64,000 nucleotides of DNA. Origin: Ostrinia nubilalis (lineage: Eukaryota > Arthropoda > Insecta > Lepidoptera > Crambidae). The stretch lies in NCBI RefSeq assembly GCF_963855985.1, contig NC_087107.1, positions 4,278,001 to 4,342,000 on the forward strand, written 5' to 3'. A program made the position numbers and the translations under genes. Below, one piece after another: positions 21,649 through 34,327 of this stretch. How positions within the stretch are numbered: the stretch's first letter is position 1; the number at the start of each line of letters is the position of its first letter. Under the pieces are notes generated by a model, which made no database searches, had not been told where the DNA came from, and worked only from the letters and a program-made list of their open reading frames with translations.

Positions 21649-23935
21649 TGTTAATAATGACTGTAAATAGTTTGTAATGGGTATACTGAGTGATATTAAG
21701 CTGTGACCATTAGTCATGTGAGCTGAGACGCGTAAGAGATTTTTAATGAACTATTAAGTTAAGATGTTGTGATTATCTTATAATTTTATAATCTATGGAA
21801 TGTATATTCATTTAAAATCGTTTATGACACTACGAGTTTTGTAAATATGAATTTTTCTTTTCTTAAGCATCAATTTCCTCAAAAAATTATCAATCAATAA
21901 TGCCAAGTTAAGTTTTCAAATAGGAATGACTTCTATGACTGGTATCTATGAAATATTCAAAACAATTGTAATTCAAATGAAAAATAACCAGACTCCTCTT
22001 ACATAGGTAATTTTTGTTCACTATTTTTCTACCCTGTTTTCCAAAATAACTCTCCAGAGTAAACTCAATATTGTTCCTCTTTATAAGTTTACTTAGCTTC
22101 TTTTCATAAACTTTGACCTCTGTATTTTATCAACTGTTTTAATTCAGCAGAGGTAAATTGCAGCATCTACCAGTACAATTGATATCAAATGCAGGTCCAT
22201 CTTCATTTAAAAACCACCAATACTCACTTTAGTTACACCGATCTGATTCAGCTCCCACTCCTTTTAAATGGTGGTATTATGGACCATGCGCGCACGCACG
22301 CCGCATGCTTTCTCAGCAATTTCTGCATACCGCCCTGGGAGTGGGGTGGACTTAATTAGGATGAACCTGTATTGTCCGATTTTTAATGCTTGTGTGCTTT
22401 GTGTTTTTCGTTTCTTTGATTGGAGGTCTTGAGTTTAATACTTTCTAGGTTTATGGATGGCATCATGTTTATTGCTGATATTAATTATGGACTTTTTGTT
22501 AAACCGTTAACCCCTTGCTATTAAATAAAATATGACTATGCAGTGCAGTTTTTTGCAATGCAAAAATTATTGGCTTTTTGTCAATCTCATATCCATTAAT
22601 TTATTTTATTTTATTTTAATATTCAGTGTAATAGAACTTTTATAATAATTTGTACGCTGAAAAACGCCGTTTTGTCTCTACATGTGTAGTGTTGAATTTT
22701 GACGCGCGGTTTGATAGTGCGTTGCGTTTACGCGCGTAGTGACATAATTCTGTACAAAAAAGCGTACATTGCAGTATTATTTCTCACAAATCAGATTAAA
22801 ACTTTGTAAACTCAAGCCGTATAACAGTAGTACGTTCCCCAGCTAGTAACTTCAAAACTATCCCCATCAAAAACCCGTTTGCAGCGAAATAAGACAACAA
22901 GGCTCGGAGGCCGTCATCAGATTTGAAATCATATGCAAACGGCGTTTCCCACGATCGGACAATTGAACGTTTATCGACTCCCGCGGCTTATTCTGGAGAT
23001 TCACGGGAATACTGTAGGGGATTCTTTATTAAGTACCACTTTAGTTGGGAGAACGGTTGTGGTTATTGTAACTGTAAGATTTTCTTTTGCAATTACAATT
23101 ACTTAATCTTTTTCTTTTCTTTGTTGAGTATATTTTATGTTGATTTAATAGACTGACAATTTCACAACAATAACAGGTGTAATCGCAATTGTATTAAGCA
23201 GTAGCAGAGTAGGTTAAGTAGAGTCAAACAAACACATCTCGAACTAAAGTAAATTTTTGAGTTCTGTCAGATACATTTATTCCGTAATTTTTATGTGAGA
23301 CTTTAAAAAACTCTCTTAAAATAACGAAAATAATATGGATTAGGTAGGTAAGTATTGTGAAGAATACTTATAGAGGCTTCAAACATAAGTAAAAATAAAT
23401 TGTTTTTATTGTAGATTCGGAACACATCTAACGTAACCATTTCATGTCAGTGAAATTGAGTTCAAAGTCAAGTCAAAGCTTCAGATCCAACTGTAGATTA
23501 ATAAACTACTTACAAACAAAACTTGTCAGTCAATTCGAAGGTTAATGTAAGCACCAGAATAGGATCTCGGATGAGAGGTATCGTGCGATACGCGCAAGAC
23601 TGTCCCCCGGGAATGTTCGCGAAATGTGTGCAGGGTGGGTTCACATGGGGATGATGATTCACCGATCAGGCTATGTAAAGGTCAGGCCATATTTGAACGG
23701 CGCGGCGCCGGCGCTGCGCTTCACTGCACGCGGGGAAGAAAACGTCAAAATATTCTTAATAATATTTTTGTATGGTGTGTGGCGTGTAAGGGCTGTAGAA
23801 AGCGTCGCTGCATGAAGTGACTTTTAGGCAACGCCGATTAATGTGGTTCGACCTTAAAGAACAAGAATAATGTGTAACGTAAAGTTAGTTTTCTTTAAAA
23901 TAGCAGTAATGCGTAGAATCGCTTCTGTACACTAA
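21649..23935. other. Stretch without recognised gene, with a GC-rich patch
   Basis: No exon assigned. About 23585-23745 is GC-rich (CGGCGCGGCGCCGGCGCTGC) with short plus-strand frames that match nothing; it may be a repeat fragment. Confidence 0.4.
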
Positions 23936-24136
23936 GGTCCGGTTTTTTGATTCGTAGTTAAATTAACCAATGGTCAAATTTAACAGATGTCAAATGACAA
24001 GTGGTTAATATCAGAAAAAAATTTTTTTCGAACAATGGTTAGCTTGACTTTAAGTCCATTTATTAACCATTAGTTTACATATTAGTAGCAAAATTTGACC
24101 ATTGGTTAATTTAACTACGAATCAAAAAGCCAGGCC
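23936..24136. mobile_element. Palindromic MITE with TAA target duplication (Harbinger-like)
   Basis: The left arm GGTCCGGTTTTTTGATTCGT pairs with the right arm ACGAATCAAAAAGCCAGGCC; the pairing continues through TTAACCAATGGTCAAATTT. TAA at 23933-23935 and 24137-24139 fits the 3-bp TWA duplication of PIF/Harbinger transposons. Non-coding. Confidence 0.78.
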
Positions 24137-24374
24137 TAAGTGACAAATATTAAAGCGTATGAAAACATAATATTGCGATCTTGTTGTATTAAGATTAATA
24201 GGAGTGATTCCTTAAATTAATCGTGGCCCAATACTTTGTGTTGACTAAAATAATTTCTTAATGGTTTTCTTTTAATTGAATCAATATTTAAAAGGCTAAA
24301 ATATCATTCGGATACGGCTTTATTTCTAGCAGGAACTGAAAAATAAAGTTCAAAAAGCTGTCTTAACCCGCTCC

Positions 24375-24445
24375 ATGTAAACCGAGCCGGTAGCGTGCAG
24401 CTCCGTGACACGGCCCAAGTTCGATTCCCTGCAGGCACCATTAGG
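24375..24445 (+). mobile_element. Possible tRNA-like SINE remnant
   Basis: GAGCCGGTAGCGTGCAGC resembles a decayed A box, and AGTTCGATTCCCTGCAGG contains a B-box-like GTTCGATTCC at the right distance. No clear body or tail follows. Not a functional tRNA. Confidence 0.35.
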
Positions 24446-26308
24446 GCCAATAACCATCAGTCGGTAGCACTGCCCGGACCGCTAATTTTCTCTAATTTTC
24501 CTATCAAAAACGATACGGCATTTTTTACAACGGTAGCCACGTCAGATCGTGGGAACGACTTTGTTACGTAATTATGAATTTTTGCACGCTTTTTTGTTCT
24601 CAAGGCTGACGTGTTTTAGTATGTGTGCATTTTTGTAATGCTCGTGTGTTTTCTAAGTATAGTATAGTCATTAGACAAACTTTTATTACTATACGGACAG
24701 AAAGAAAAAGTTTATATTACCTATTTACACTCGTAAGTAGGTATAGCACATTTCTGGCGGTTCAGTCGTTAAAGAAGATATGACTATAAGGTATCTTTTC
24801 CACAAAACTCTTGCAAAAATACGAATATTACCTTATATTACAACATGCAAAAATACTGCTTATTTTTGTATGAATATAATTTAAAAATAATTTGAAATTA
24901 AATTGGCTCGACAATCTCTACACGTGCCTAACTTGGCTAAGAATAAACGATTATTTAAATCTTCATTTTATCTGTCACATTCAGAGCTTAAACTCTTGAA
25001 TAACCGTTTTAAATTCAAGATTGATCGTTCAAAACGCAGTTTTTTCTTAAAACGCACACGCGCCGTAATAAAATTACGTTTTAAAATGTTAAAAACATTA
25101 TATGTTGTACACACGTTCGGTGTGAAATCCGACCTTGCGTTGACGCGGCAAATTGCTCCGCTGATCGAACCATTGTCGTTAGAGCTAGGGATGTGGCAGA
25201 GTTTTCTCCTACATCGATAGATTTTATTCGCATGTCATTTATTTTATGTTAAAGTTCACACTTTACTAAGGTTGAGACAATAACCCGATATATGACGGAT
25301 GTTTTCAGGTAACAACGTTTTTAGAATCACCATCAGTTCACTTCAAGACAATGTCAAGACAGATCCAGTAGGCTGAATATGGTTAGTAATTAAATACCTG
25401 GACCTAAACCAATATCCGTAGATCATTAAAAAAAATTTAGTACTTATAAATTATGTTTAACTCAAGAATTATAACGCAGGCAAAATTTTAAGTAGGTATT
25501 ATGGACACAAAATCTTTCAAGATATCAGGAATATTTTTTATTACCTGATGAATATTGATGATCGATTTGCTTTGTAATTAATTACAGGAAAACTTAGAAA
25601 CAATTCGATACGAAAACTATCGACTCACGCGCACCCCTATGAACGTTCGAAGTTGAAGCTATCACCAGTTATGATGGATCAAAGTTGTTGCATCCGCCCT
25701 TGACACTGTTGACGTCTGACGGCTGCCAAGTGGTTAAGCGCTTGATGTGTTGACGCTCCGAACGTTATTAACCATTTTGTGGTACGTTTCTCAATTGGAA
25801 GGTCTAATAAAGACACTGATATGCTGTCTACTAAGTTTAGTATAAGGTCGTTTTCTAAAGGTGTTATTCGGTTCTCATGTGAAATAAAATTTAAATGTTG
25901 CTTATAAACAGAAAATAGTAATAGAGAGAATCAGAAAGATATTAAAAGGGGGTTACAGAATGCGCACTTCTCAAAATGAGCTCTCGACTCATAATGCGCA
26001 TTTCGAAAAATTTCCACTTTGCAAAATGCGCACTTTTCTAGGTTTTTAGACAAATTCTTGGTCATCATCATATTTATTTATTTATCATCAGGACTTATAG
26101 TCTCCACTGCAGAAGGACGAACCTCTCTAATAGTTTACTGGAGGAAAAAGGAAGGCCTCACTCTCCTCGCTAGCAAAAGGGTTGTGGAGGTCTCATATTT
26201 CTTCATTATGACATCTACGGACAGAGTATTTTAATCTGCCGGAATCACAGGCTAATTCTATTCTGCTGGAACCACACGGTTAGTTCTTACTATCCGATAA
26301 ACACTGAC
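24446..26308. other. Stretch without recognised gene, downstream of the dys bHLH exon
   Basis: Expected to be dys intron (minus-strand transcription runs leftward). No PAS exon was found. The 105-codon plus-strand frame at 24903-25220 is lysine/arginine-rich with no known family. Short repeats of AATGCGCA-type motifs lie at about 25958-26035. Confidence 0.5.
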
Positions 26309-26490
26309 CTTGCTGAAAGTAGTTGGACTTCCTGACGTACACGCAGACTAGAGCCATGAGTTGGAGCTGGGATAGCCTCTGCCTGGTGGAGGGGGGGAGG
26401 GGCAGGAGGTCCCGGAGGTTCGCGATCTCTGCGTTGATGAGGTCTCGGCGGAGTTTGCTGGCGCCTTTCGTCGATTTGCCCTGGTCGAAC
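26309..26490 (-). CDS. dys: dysfusion bHLH exon (internal coding exon)
   Basis: On the minus strand, TTTCTTTCCTAG is followed by a 182-nt exon and the donor AG|GTCAGT at 26308. One base, 60 codons and one base are open. They begin FDQGKSTKGASKLRRDLINA (basic region and start of helix 1), then a loop rich in P/S/T/R, then helix 2 with QLQLMALVCVYVRK. The KGASK-RRD-INAEI-NL signature is specific to the Npas4/Dysfusion bHLH-PAS class. In Drosophila, Dys is a nuclear transcription factor that dimerises with Tango and controls tracheal fusion and leg-joint genes. The entering codon is completed by AG from the upstream exon (giving Arg). PAS domains are not in the window. No stop or frameshift. Confidence 0.93.
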
Positions 26491-26579
26491 CTAGGAAAGA
26501 AACGCAATTTAAGTTTTTTATCTGGTTCCTTTTTCAAGATTATCACCCATCTTAAGACATGTGTTTAAGGAATAACTGG

Positions 26580-26725
26580 ATTGCGGGACTGACTATATAC
26601 CTTTCCTACCACTGCACTCTGCGAGGTTCATCACCCGTGTCAAGAGATAATGCGTTTGAGGATTAACGAGATTACGGGACTGACTCTACCTTTTCTACCA
26701 CTGCACTCTGCAAATGTACAGCGAG
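26580..26725 (+). repeat. Local direct repeat, two copies
   Basis: TGCGGGACTGACTATATACC followed by TTTCCTACCACTGCACTCTG reappears about 108 bp later as TACGGGACTGACTCTACC plus TTTTCTACCACTGCACTCTG. It lies just upstream of the bHLH exon in the transcription direction. Confidence 0.8.
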
Positions 26726-28914
26726 GTCTACAGTTTGGCTCCATTATAAATATAATCCTAGAACTGAAGATCGAGTAGTCACATTACGGGGGATAGCTAC
26801 GAGTATACTGTCCGATGAAATAGACAAAAGGTAGGTATTGTGATTGTATCCCTATTTATTTATTTTACTTGTAGTTTCCCTAGACTTTTTAGTGCTGACC
26901 TCTGGATATCGATATTAAAGAATGTTTAAAGAAATTAATACTGGGACGTGTAAAAGCGCTTTTTTAAGCCTATTTACAGAAATAAATGAGTTTTAATGAG
27001 TTTTTTAATGAGTTTTTTTTTTAACTTTTCTGAAACACTGCAGTAGTTATGATGTCAACTGAAAACTATGTTACTGATACAAATACAAAGTAAAATACAT
27101 AAAACAAAACTAAAAAAGGCAAATCCAGATTTTTATCAGCCACGTGTTATTTAATTGAACCAATTTTACACATATTTCGGATTCGCACTTCTTTTAGCCA
27201 CAATTTTAGTTCTTACATAAGTAAATTACATCTCAATTTAGTTGTTATGTTCGTATAAAATTAGTTCCACATTTCGGAACAGATTCTCATCGGAACAATT
27301 AACGCAAATCGTCGATAAAAATGTTATTATAACGCGAATTATTTTCAAAAACTCAATACAACCTTGATATGAGAACTGTGCCTGGTAATTGTAACAAAGG
27401 TCAGCTAAATTGGTCAAAAGGTAATTCAATAATTTCGGAAGTATAATAAAATTTAAGATGCAATTGCATAAAGGTTTTTCTAATCGGATACGTAACATGT
27501 CGGGTACATGTTGACTATTAGTTTAGAGGTCTAGTGAAGGTGATTTATCAATATACAGTGATTTGCCTATAACCTCTTTTATGTAATTTTACGACCCCGG
27601 TGTACTACGTCAGTATTATAAAGTTAACCAATAACGGGAAAATTGAAACGATATTTATAAGTGCACAAACTTACTTACTAAAATTTTTTACTCAGTCCGT
27701 GAAGTATATTTTTTATTCATTGCATTTTTATAATCAGTGTAATCTTTTATGAAGCAAAATCTGTTTTTTTTTTGCAATAATACAATGATTTGTCATGTTT
27801 TTAAGAATTATTCAGTTTTAATCGGAAGCAAAGCCAAAAATTGATTGATTATGCACTGAAACTAATCAACAAAACTAATGTGTTACGAATTACGTACGAA
27901 ATATTAAATGTGATAAGAATTAAATAAATTATTAAACATTAGGATATCGAGATTATTATGTTTATATTCAAAATACATTAAGTGCACCTACAAATTCATT
28001 GTTAATATTTAGTTTCTAAGATTTAAAATAAGTTTCTTTTATTTTGCGATTGATTTGTCGCTCCCCACATTGCCATTGACAGGTGTATTATTAATAATGC
28101 GAAGTTAGTAATCATTATTAATCACTAATAATAACAACCATAAGGTGTTGATGCGTTCACCGTTGGAAGGTTCCATGCAATTATGTGATTTATTTATTTA
28201 AAAGCATATAATTTTATATACTGCCCTTTGACATTTGGCAAGCTAAGGATTACTCGCTACCTGAGCATTAACATCTATTAATATGACAACATAATGCGTT
28301 TCTGGAAATGTACGATGAATTAATATCGTAGGTATATGAATATGCTTTTAACGTGTATTATTTCGATTGTGATTCATTAAAAATTTTTTAACTGGCTAAT
28401 AAATTTAATGTGCGCTGTTCTTTGTTGATTTTTTTTTAAAACAATACAAGTATTAAATTTAATTCGATCAACAGATAGAGTAGGAAATAATAGTCTGGTA
28501 GGTATGCGAATTGCTTAGAAGGAAATCATTAAAAGTGTTAAAACAGAATAGTTAATTAATATACACAGAAAAACAAGTACAAAAACGAACTGAATTTCAT
28601 TCTTTCCATGTGGAATCCTTTACGTCAACCTTTCCGCCATAAAATATTACGGTTGGCTAAAAAAGCTAGGTAAAACAACGGATTATAAAACATGGGATCC
28701 CAGTAAAAGAAATCCCACAATTTATATTAGAGTCACGATAATATATTAACAGATTTGTAGACTCCTTCAATTTCATCAAACAAAAAATTAGCTTGGACAT
28801 TATACTGCCTTTATTAAAGTTGAAAGAGCAACAATTTAATAATTTTAAACTGTATCTAGCTTAGCCTAGGCCTTTTGTAGTCTGCTTTCTCCAAGACGTG
28901 AACTAGTGAACTGT
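26726..28914. other. Stretch without recognised gene (intron)
   Basis: AT-rich dys intron. No exon, RNA gene or known repeat recognised; the 86-codon frame at 27238-27498 is unconvincing. Confidence 0.5.
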
Positions 28915-29692
28915 AGCCCAACATAAATAGGTTAGGAGCCAGTGCTCTCGTCTGAGGCGGTAATGCATCTCGTTCCCACGGCGGATATACCTGACGTCTG
29001 ACGTGCTCTACTTGGCGCCGCGTGTTTTGCTCCAGATATAAGATTCGCTTCATAGCGATAAGACCGCCTAATTGTACCTTATGTGTTCTTTTTCTTTCTG
29101 TTTTTTTATCTGGTGTGCAATAAAGAGTATTTATTATTATTATTATATTCGCCTAATAAGGCCTGGTCGAGTAATAAGTCACATCTTTTCAAATTTACTA
29201 TCTCTATTTATTAACTTGTCACCGCCAGATCTACCAACTACCTATATCCGGATAAAAAATATTGATTAGCCCAACATAAATAGGTTAGGAGCCAGTGCTC
29301 TCGTCTGAGGCGGTAATGCATCTCGTTCTCACGGCGAATATATCAGGCGTGCTCTACTTGGCGCCGCGTGTTTTGCACCAGATATAAGGTTCGCCTAATA
29401 AGGCCCGGTCGAGTAATAAGTCACATTTTTTCAAATATACTACCTCTATTTATTAACTTGTCACCGGACCCAACTGCCTATATCCGGATGAAAAAATATA
29501 GATTAGTCCAACATACAATAGGTTAGCTTTCGTCTTGCATCTCGTTCCCACGGCGAATATACCTGGCTTTATTTAGCGTCGTGTGTTTTGAACCAGATAG
29601 GTTTAATGTATATAAGGTTTGCCTAATAAGGCCCAGTTGCAATAAGTCATAGTGATAGCCACCAGATCAGAGCCTACCTCAACTATATCCGG
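28915..29692 (+). repeat. Tandem array of three units, 190-245 bp each without insertion
   Basis: Units start at about 28915, 29268 and 29505 with AGCCCAACATAAATAGGTTA-type sequence. They share GCATCTCGTTCCCACGGCG, TTGGCGCCGCGTGTTTTG, TAATAAGGCC and CTATATCCGG. Unit 1 is longer because of an insertion at 29049-29146. Unit 3 is the most diverged and has internal deletions. Confidence 0.9.
29049..29146 (+). mobile_element. 5'-truncated LINE 3' end inserted in array unit 1
   Basis: The inserted segment ends in GTGTGCAATAAAGAGTATTT and a TTATTATTA tail, a 3' end common to lepidopteran LINEs. It is flanked by ATTCGC (29043-29048 and 29147-29152). Units 2 and 3 read straight through this point and show the empty site. 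Confidence 0.8.
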
Positions 29693-30463
29693 TTGGAAAG
29701 CTTCAATACGTTTTCAAGCTTTTTGAGCTCAAATTTTTTTGTACATTTTTACTATTTTTAGGCGAATCACAATTCTTTTAAACTTTTTAAATCGAATGTT
29801 AGACTGTAGTCATTAAAAAAATAAAATAGTAAATCTAGAAGTGATACCCATTCAATCACATCCACTTAAATACCATCTCTCCATCGTTTTCTAAATTACC
29901 ATCTTACTAATGCAGACGAAATATTTATTCAGTTTTAGTTTTTCAAAATTATGAATTGTAAATTATTTTGAGAAATAAAAATACAAATTTTCAGTTGCAA
30001 GCGAAATCTTACTAATGCAGTCGTAACCATTCATTTTAGTTTCTTAATATTATGAATTCTGAAATTATTTTGAGAAATAAAAATTCAAATCATCAGTTGC
30101 AAGCGGAGCCTGCGTTTGCGCAGATCGCGTGCTCCACTATATTAGCTAATAAGGGGTTTACTCACTCATTGAATCTCGCCCCTTTGTGCCACTGATTGAA
30201 GACTCTTCCCACCAATCCCACGGGATATCGGAATGTAAAGCGTGCGAAAAATATTGCATTGTATCAATCCGTGTGAATTTCAGCGAACGTGATCTTTATG
30301 GTATTCAAAATGAGTATGAAGTTATTAAATCTGTTAACTTAAGTGAGAAGGTATACAGTTTTGAACGAATAAAGAATATTATCTTTTTTGTACTTTTCTT
30401 AAACACATGCGAATAAAGTAACGTGTCAAAGTCAAGTGTATGCATCAGTAACATAAAAAGTTC

Positions 30464-30569
30464 AGTGGTTGAGGATTCTGGGTGAAGCTCGCTTCCACCT
30501 TCGGCCTGCTCATCACTTACTATCAGGTGAGATACAGGCCAAGAGCTTCCTTGTTGTGAATAAAAAAAA
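30464..30569 (+). mobile_element. tRNA-type SINE fragment (family 1), 3' third
   Basis: AGTGGTTGAGGATTCTGGGT, GAAGCTCGCTTCCACCTTCG and CAGGTGAGATACAGGCC plus an A tail match 60255-60364. It is 5' truncated. AAAAAGTT on both sides may be the target duplication. Confidence 0.85.
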
Positions 30570-31045
30570 GTTACTCGTAAAATTGGTATAGGATATCTAA
30601 AACTCTATCATGATTAGTCCAGAATCCCGTCTTGTTTTAAGTGTCTTCCATTTGAAACTCGGAGTGAATCTTGTAAGTGAAACTTGTATGAATTCCATGT
30701 TCGATTAGAACCTACGGTTTACTGTAATTTGTATGAGGAATGAGTCTTAACTAAATTTCAAACTCCTCAAAACTGCTCATATTATTCAACTCCACTCCCG
30801 CAAATAAAGCACCTACTCGAATCCACGTGTCAAGGTTAACGCGCCCTCTGCCCCCTCAGTAGTAATGGCCCGGTTAGTTCCGCCGCATCGGGGCGTCACT
30901 TACTGCTTATTAGAAGACGAGGAAACGCACGAGTGGATTAGCAAGTGCTTTCACACTTGTCACTTCGAATCTGCTCATTTAATGGATGTAAGGAGCTTTT
31001 CCTTGAACTTTATGCGATTATGTTGAACTAAATTATGTTATTAAA
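30570..31045. other. Stretch without recognised gene
   Basis: Intronic. A mildly GC-rich patch at 30835-30900 holds no frame I can assign. Confidence 0.4.
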
Positions 31046-31180
31046 ATTAGCTTCTGCCCCGCGCCTCCGCTTGCGTTAATTTTGGTCTTCATCGCACGGT
31101 CTCTTTAAAAAACTCAGAGCATTTTAATGATGTTTTATTAGATGCTAGTTTGAAATAAAACTGTTTAGCTTAGTCTGATG
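31046..31180 (-). mobile_element. Degenerate Helitron remnant
   Basis: On the minus strand, GCAAGCGGAGGCGCGGGGC then AGAAGCTAAT (ending at 31046) resembles the hairpin and CTRRT end of the Lep1-like elements. The left limit is uncertain. Confidence 0.4.
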
Positions 31181-33205
31181 AACGGCTACAGAAATTATTT
31201 GATGGATTTGCTTTGCTCTTTGACGCGCAAACTACCAAATGGAAAAACTAAAACTTTATACTCGTAGTACTTAATAATACTCGTAGTAGGTATGTACTTA
31301 AAATACTCGTATTGTTATGACAAACTGAATTACATGCTGGTGAAGCCGCGTTAAAAAGATTTTAACAACATCATGATGCAAAAACAAAAATTCCAGATTC
31401 TGAATGTCATGCTTCGTTGAGTGACTTTACATACCACTCACAGCTTATGATTCCGATAATGTTCCACACATCACCACACATGGTAGCGGGTATATTTGGG
31501 CTGCACACTAACAATGTCTTGCTATTATTGCCGGTGGTAGGAAGCCTTGTTTTCCCACGCTGCGAGCCGTTACAAAGGCAACTAATAATTTAGACAATTT
31601 TCCAATATCAGGTTCAGGTTGGTGGGATTCATGAGCGCGAGCGATTTTTTAATTGTGGGTATTATTAAATGGACCATCCGTAAAAAGAAGGTTCGTATTT
31701 TAATGAAAGCAACAAAAAATCTTTCTCTTTAGGTACAAGATTTATAAAAAATACTAATGAGTGGTTCTATACATTTATTTATTGTTCAAATGATTTTATG
31801 ACGAAATCTATAAATCCGAGTTGGAAAAAATTGAGAGGAACTTCAAAAGGACAGCGGGTCCATTCTCCTTGAACAAACTTGGCATTCATTGGTTCATTCA
31901 TTCATTCATAAATATTTGAATTTGAATTCATTAGTTAGATTTATTAGCGATCAAACCTTAGATCTTGACTTCACATTAGAAATAGCGACGTAACTCGATG
32001 TAGAAATAGTCCCGCAAACAACAAGGAAGAGTTAAAATCAATGGTAAACATTGTCGTGTCAAGACCAAAATAGAAAAAATACTTATACTTTTTCTTAAAA
32101 AATATTAATGATTTGAACCTCTAGGTGGTAAGCTAAATAAGCTTGTGTTAGGATCCAGTTTCTCTTCACTTAGACCACACCCCAAGGGTAGTCCACAGAA
32201 ACCGCAAACACCGTATCAGCGTGTGCAGTACACGGACCAAGCATTAGGTACCGGGGAGTTCCTCTATCGCTCTAAACGCGGTCTATAAATCCGAATACTG
32301 TGTTCCAGGAAGGCTTTATTACTACTGCATGTTTATACTGTGCATCTAGATTTCATAGATTTATTTGCAAGGAGATTGTACAGTCGTAAATGTATTGTCT
32401 TGTAATCTTACTAAGGCTGTTTCATCTGTGAAAAAATTAGCCTCTTTTAATGCTATCAAAAGAACCGGGATTGGTTCTCCACGGATTATTTGTATACTTA
32501 CGTATTTTAAGAAGTATTTTTTGTGTAAAGTGCACGTACCCTCAGTATTCAAAGAAAATACGGACTCGTCATTTTTTTATGCTTCGTATGTTCGTTAACT
32601 TCTTTGGCTTAACTTTGACACTCTTAACTTGAAAAGTGGTAAGTTCTACTCACATCAGAATGGCTATAAGGAGATAACATACATAATGAGCACGCGACGT
32701 TTTAAAACTTCTGAATAAAGTTTTGTAAAAATTTTGGGTTACCTATAACTAAGTAAACACGTAATATAGATAGATATAAATAAAATTGTACATGTCCAAA
32801 AAATATGTCCCTGTATTAATGACTCAAAGTTTTCACAATTATTGACCAAATTTTGACTTTTATTTTGGTTAGCCATATATTTTGCCAGTGACTGTACGAC
32901 GCTACCTTTGTCGTTTTAGACAAATGGCGTTGTGGTCGCTTGTCTACGACGCTAAACGTTCCTGGCGCTTTTGTAACTGCGTATTATTGCACAGTGGTGA
33001 AATTATTTAGAATGTTGCTATCTTTGCTATTGCAATACTTGTTAAATTGTACCCAAAGTTTGTAATTTTGGTGCAAAAGTCAGCAATCTGGAATTTAAAA
33101 AAAGTAACGAGTGCCTAGGTCTGTAGAGGGAATATTGTAATAGTTGCTCAGATGTTATTGTGATACATAGAGTATATGGATACCGTTCTTGAAAAATAAT
33201 ACACT
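31181..33205. other. Stretch without recognised gene (intron)
   Basis: A cluster of TACTCGTA motifs lies at 31256-31310. The overlapping short frames at 32361-32632 have no known family. No exon assigned. Confidence 0.45.
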
Positions 33206-33258
33206 TTCATCATCATCATCATCATTTCAACCATAGGACGTCCACAGCTGAACTGAGC
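33206..33258 (-). mobile_element. Retrotransposon 3' tail fragment (EAYVQQWTS family)
   Basis: CATCATCATCATCATCATTT followed by CAACCATAGGACGTCCACAG is the inverse of the element's last codons and TGA-repeat tail. Only about 50 bp remain. Confidence 0.7.
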
Positions 33259-34250
33259 AGAATCAGTATCATCATTTATTTACTTTAAATGTGGTACAAA
33301 AGATTCATACTTTATCAAATCGAAATCGATAGGTTAGACGCCACATTGTCTATAGCCACTGAATCAAATATCATGAATTACTTACCTAAATAAACAATAG
33401 AGAGAGTCTAATCGCACACATCTATCATGTTTTTGACAAAACTTACAGTGATGATATAACTATAGTTAACTATAATAGCCGATTGCTGGAACAATTGGCT
33501 GGCCGTGGAAAGTGGTCTAAACGTACGGCCTGCAGGCTGTGCAATTTTACCTCATATCACACGCCTGCATGCTAGTGGTGACGTGTGTCGATACAATAAT
33601 ATCGATATCGATTGATTGGAGCTGCGGAATGTGAACGGGATCACATAATATTCACAAGAGAGTTTCTTGAGAGCTTTTTTTTTGCAGGTATAAGACAGAT
33701 TAAAAACTGAATAGATTCTGTATATTGTAAATGAAAAGTAAACAATAACAAGATTCTGTAATCGGCCATAAATTCCATCGGCACATAAAAACATAGTCGT
33801 AGATTGACATTGTAAAAATAACCAGTGAATATTTAAACTTTTAATTAATTTATTTTTCTTGCGCAAGGCAAACATACACGAAGGGCGGTTTAATGTTGTG
33901 TCTTTTACTTCTAAAACTGACATAAGTATTTCTATCAAAATGTTTACTTAGCCCGTGTAATACAAATTATAGAGACTATCGATAATCTTCACTGAAAATA
34001 TCCATCACTATTTGATGACTTTTTCTTACAGGCACATTCACATCGCTCTTATAGCTTCACTTCCAACATGGTGGAATTTACCTGTTCACAGAATCTAGTT
34101 AGCTCCAGTGCAGTGTGTGAGAGTTGTGACATTCATGATGTCCTACAAGGTCCAATTTGGCCAAAGAAATTTGTACTGTTAATTGTGAAAAATATAAAAC
34201 GTTAAAATAGCGGTATCGTTATAGTCAATACTCAATGAGCTGCTGTCATA
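33259..34250. other. Stretch without recognised gene (intron)
   Basis: No exon recognised. The 128-codon minus-strand frame at 33552-33938 is the longest in this part but has AT-driven composition and no known domain. Confidence 0.4.
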
Positions 34251-34327
34251 GTGACATTGACGTTATGTCAATGTCACACGAGAATCAAACGTCAGAATAG
34301 AGGGACGCGCGGAGATGATTCCGCGCG
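34251..34327. repeat. Two adjacent short perfect hairpins
   Basis: GTGACATTGAC (34251-34261) pairs with GTCAATGTCAC (34267-34277) around a 5-base loop. CGCGCGGA (34306-34313) pairs with TCCGCGCG (34320-34327) around a 6-base loop. Function unknown. Confidence 0.75.

Noticed and set aside
23585..23820. GC-rich patch considered as a PAS exon of dys
   Set aside because: None of the minus-strand frames shows PAS-domain motifs, and all are interrupted.
24903..25220. 105-codon basic plus-strand frame
   Set aside because: No recognised family and low-complexity K/R/F/L content; not enough to call a gene.
33200..33225. (CAT)n microsatellite
   Set aside because: It is the tail of a truncated retrotransposon, not an independent feature.
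33552..33938. 128-codon minus-strand frame
   Set aside because: AT-driven composition, no domain, no splice or start context; expected by chance in this DNA.
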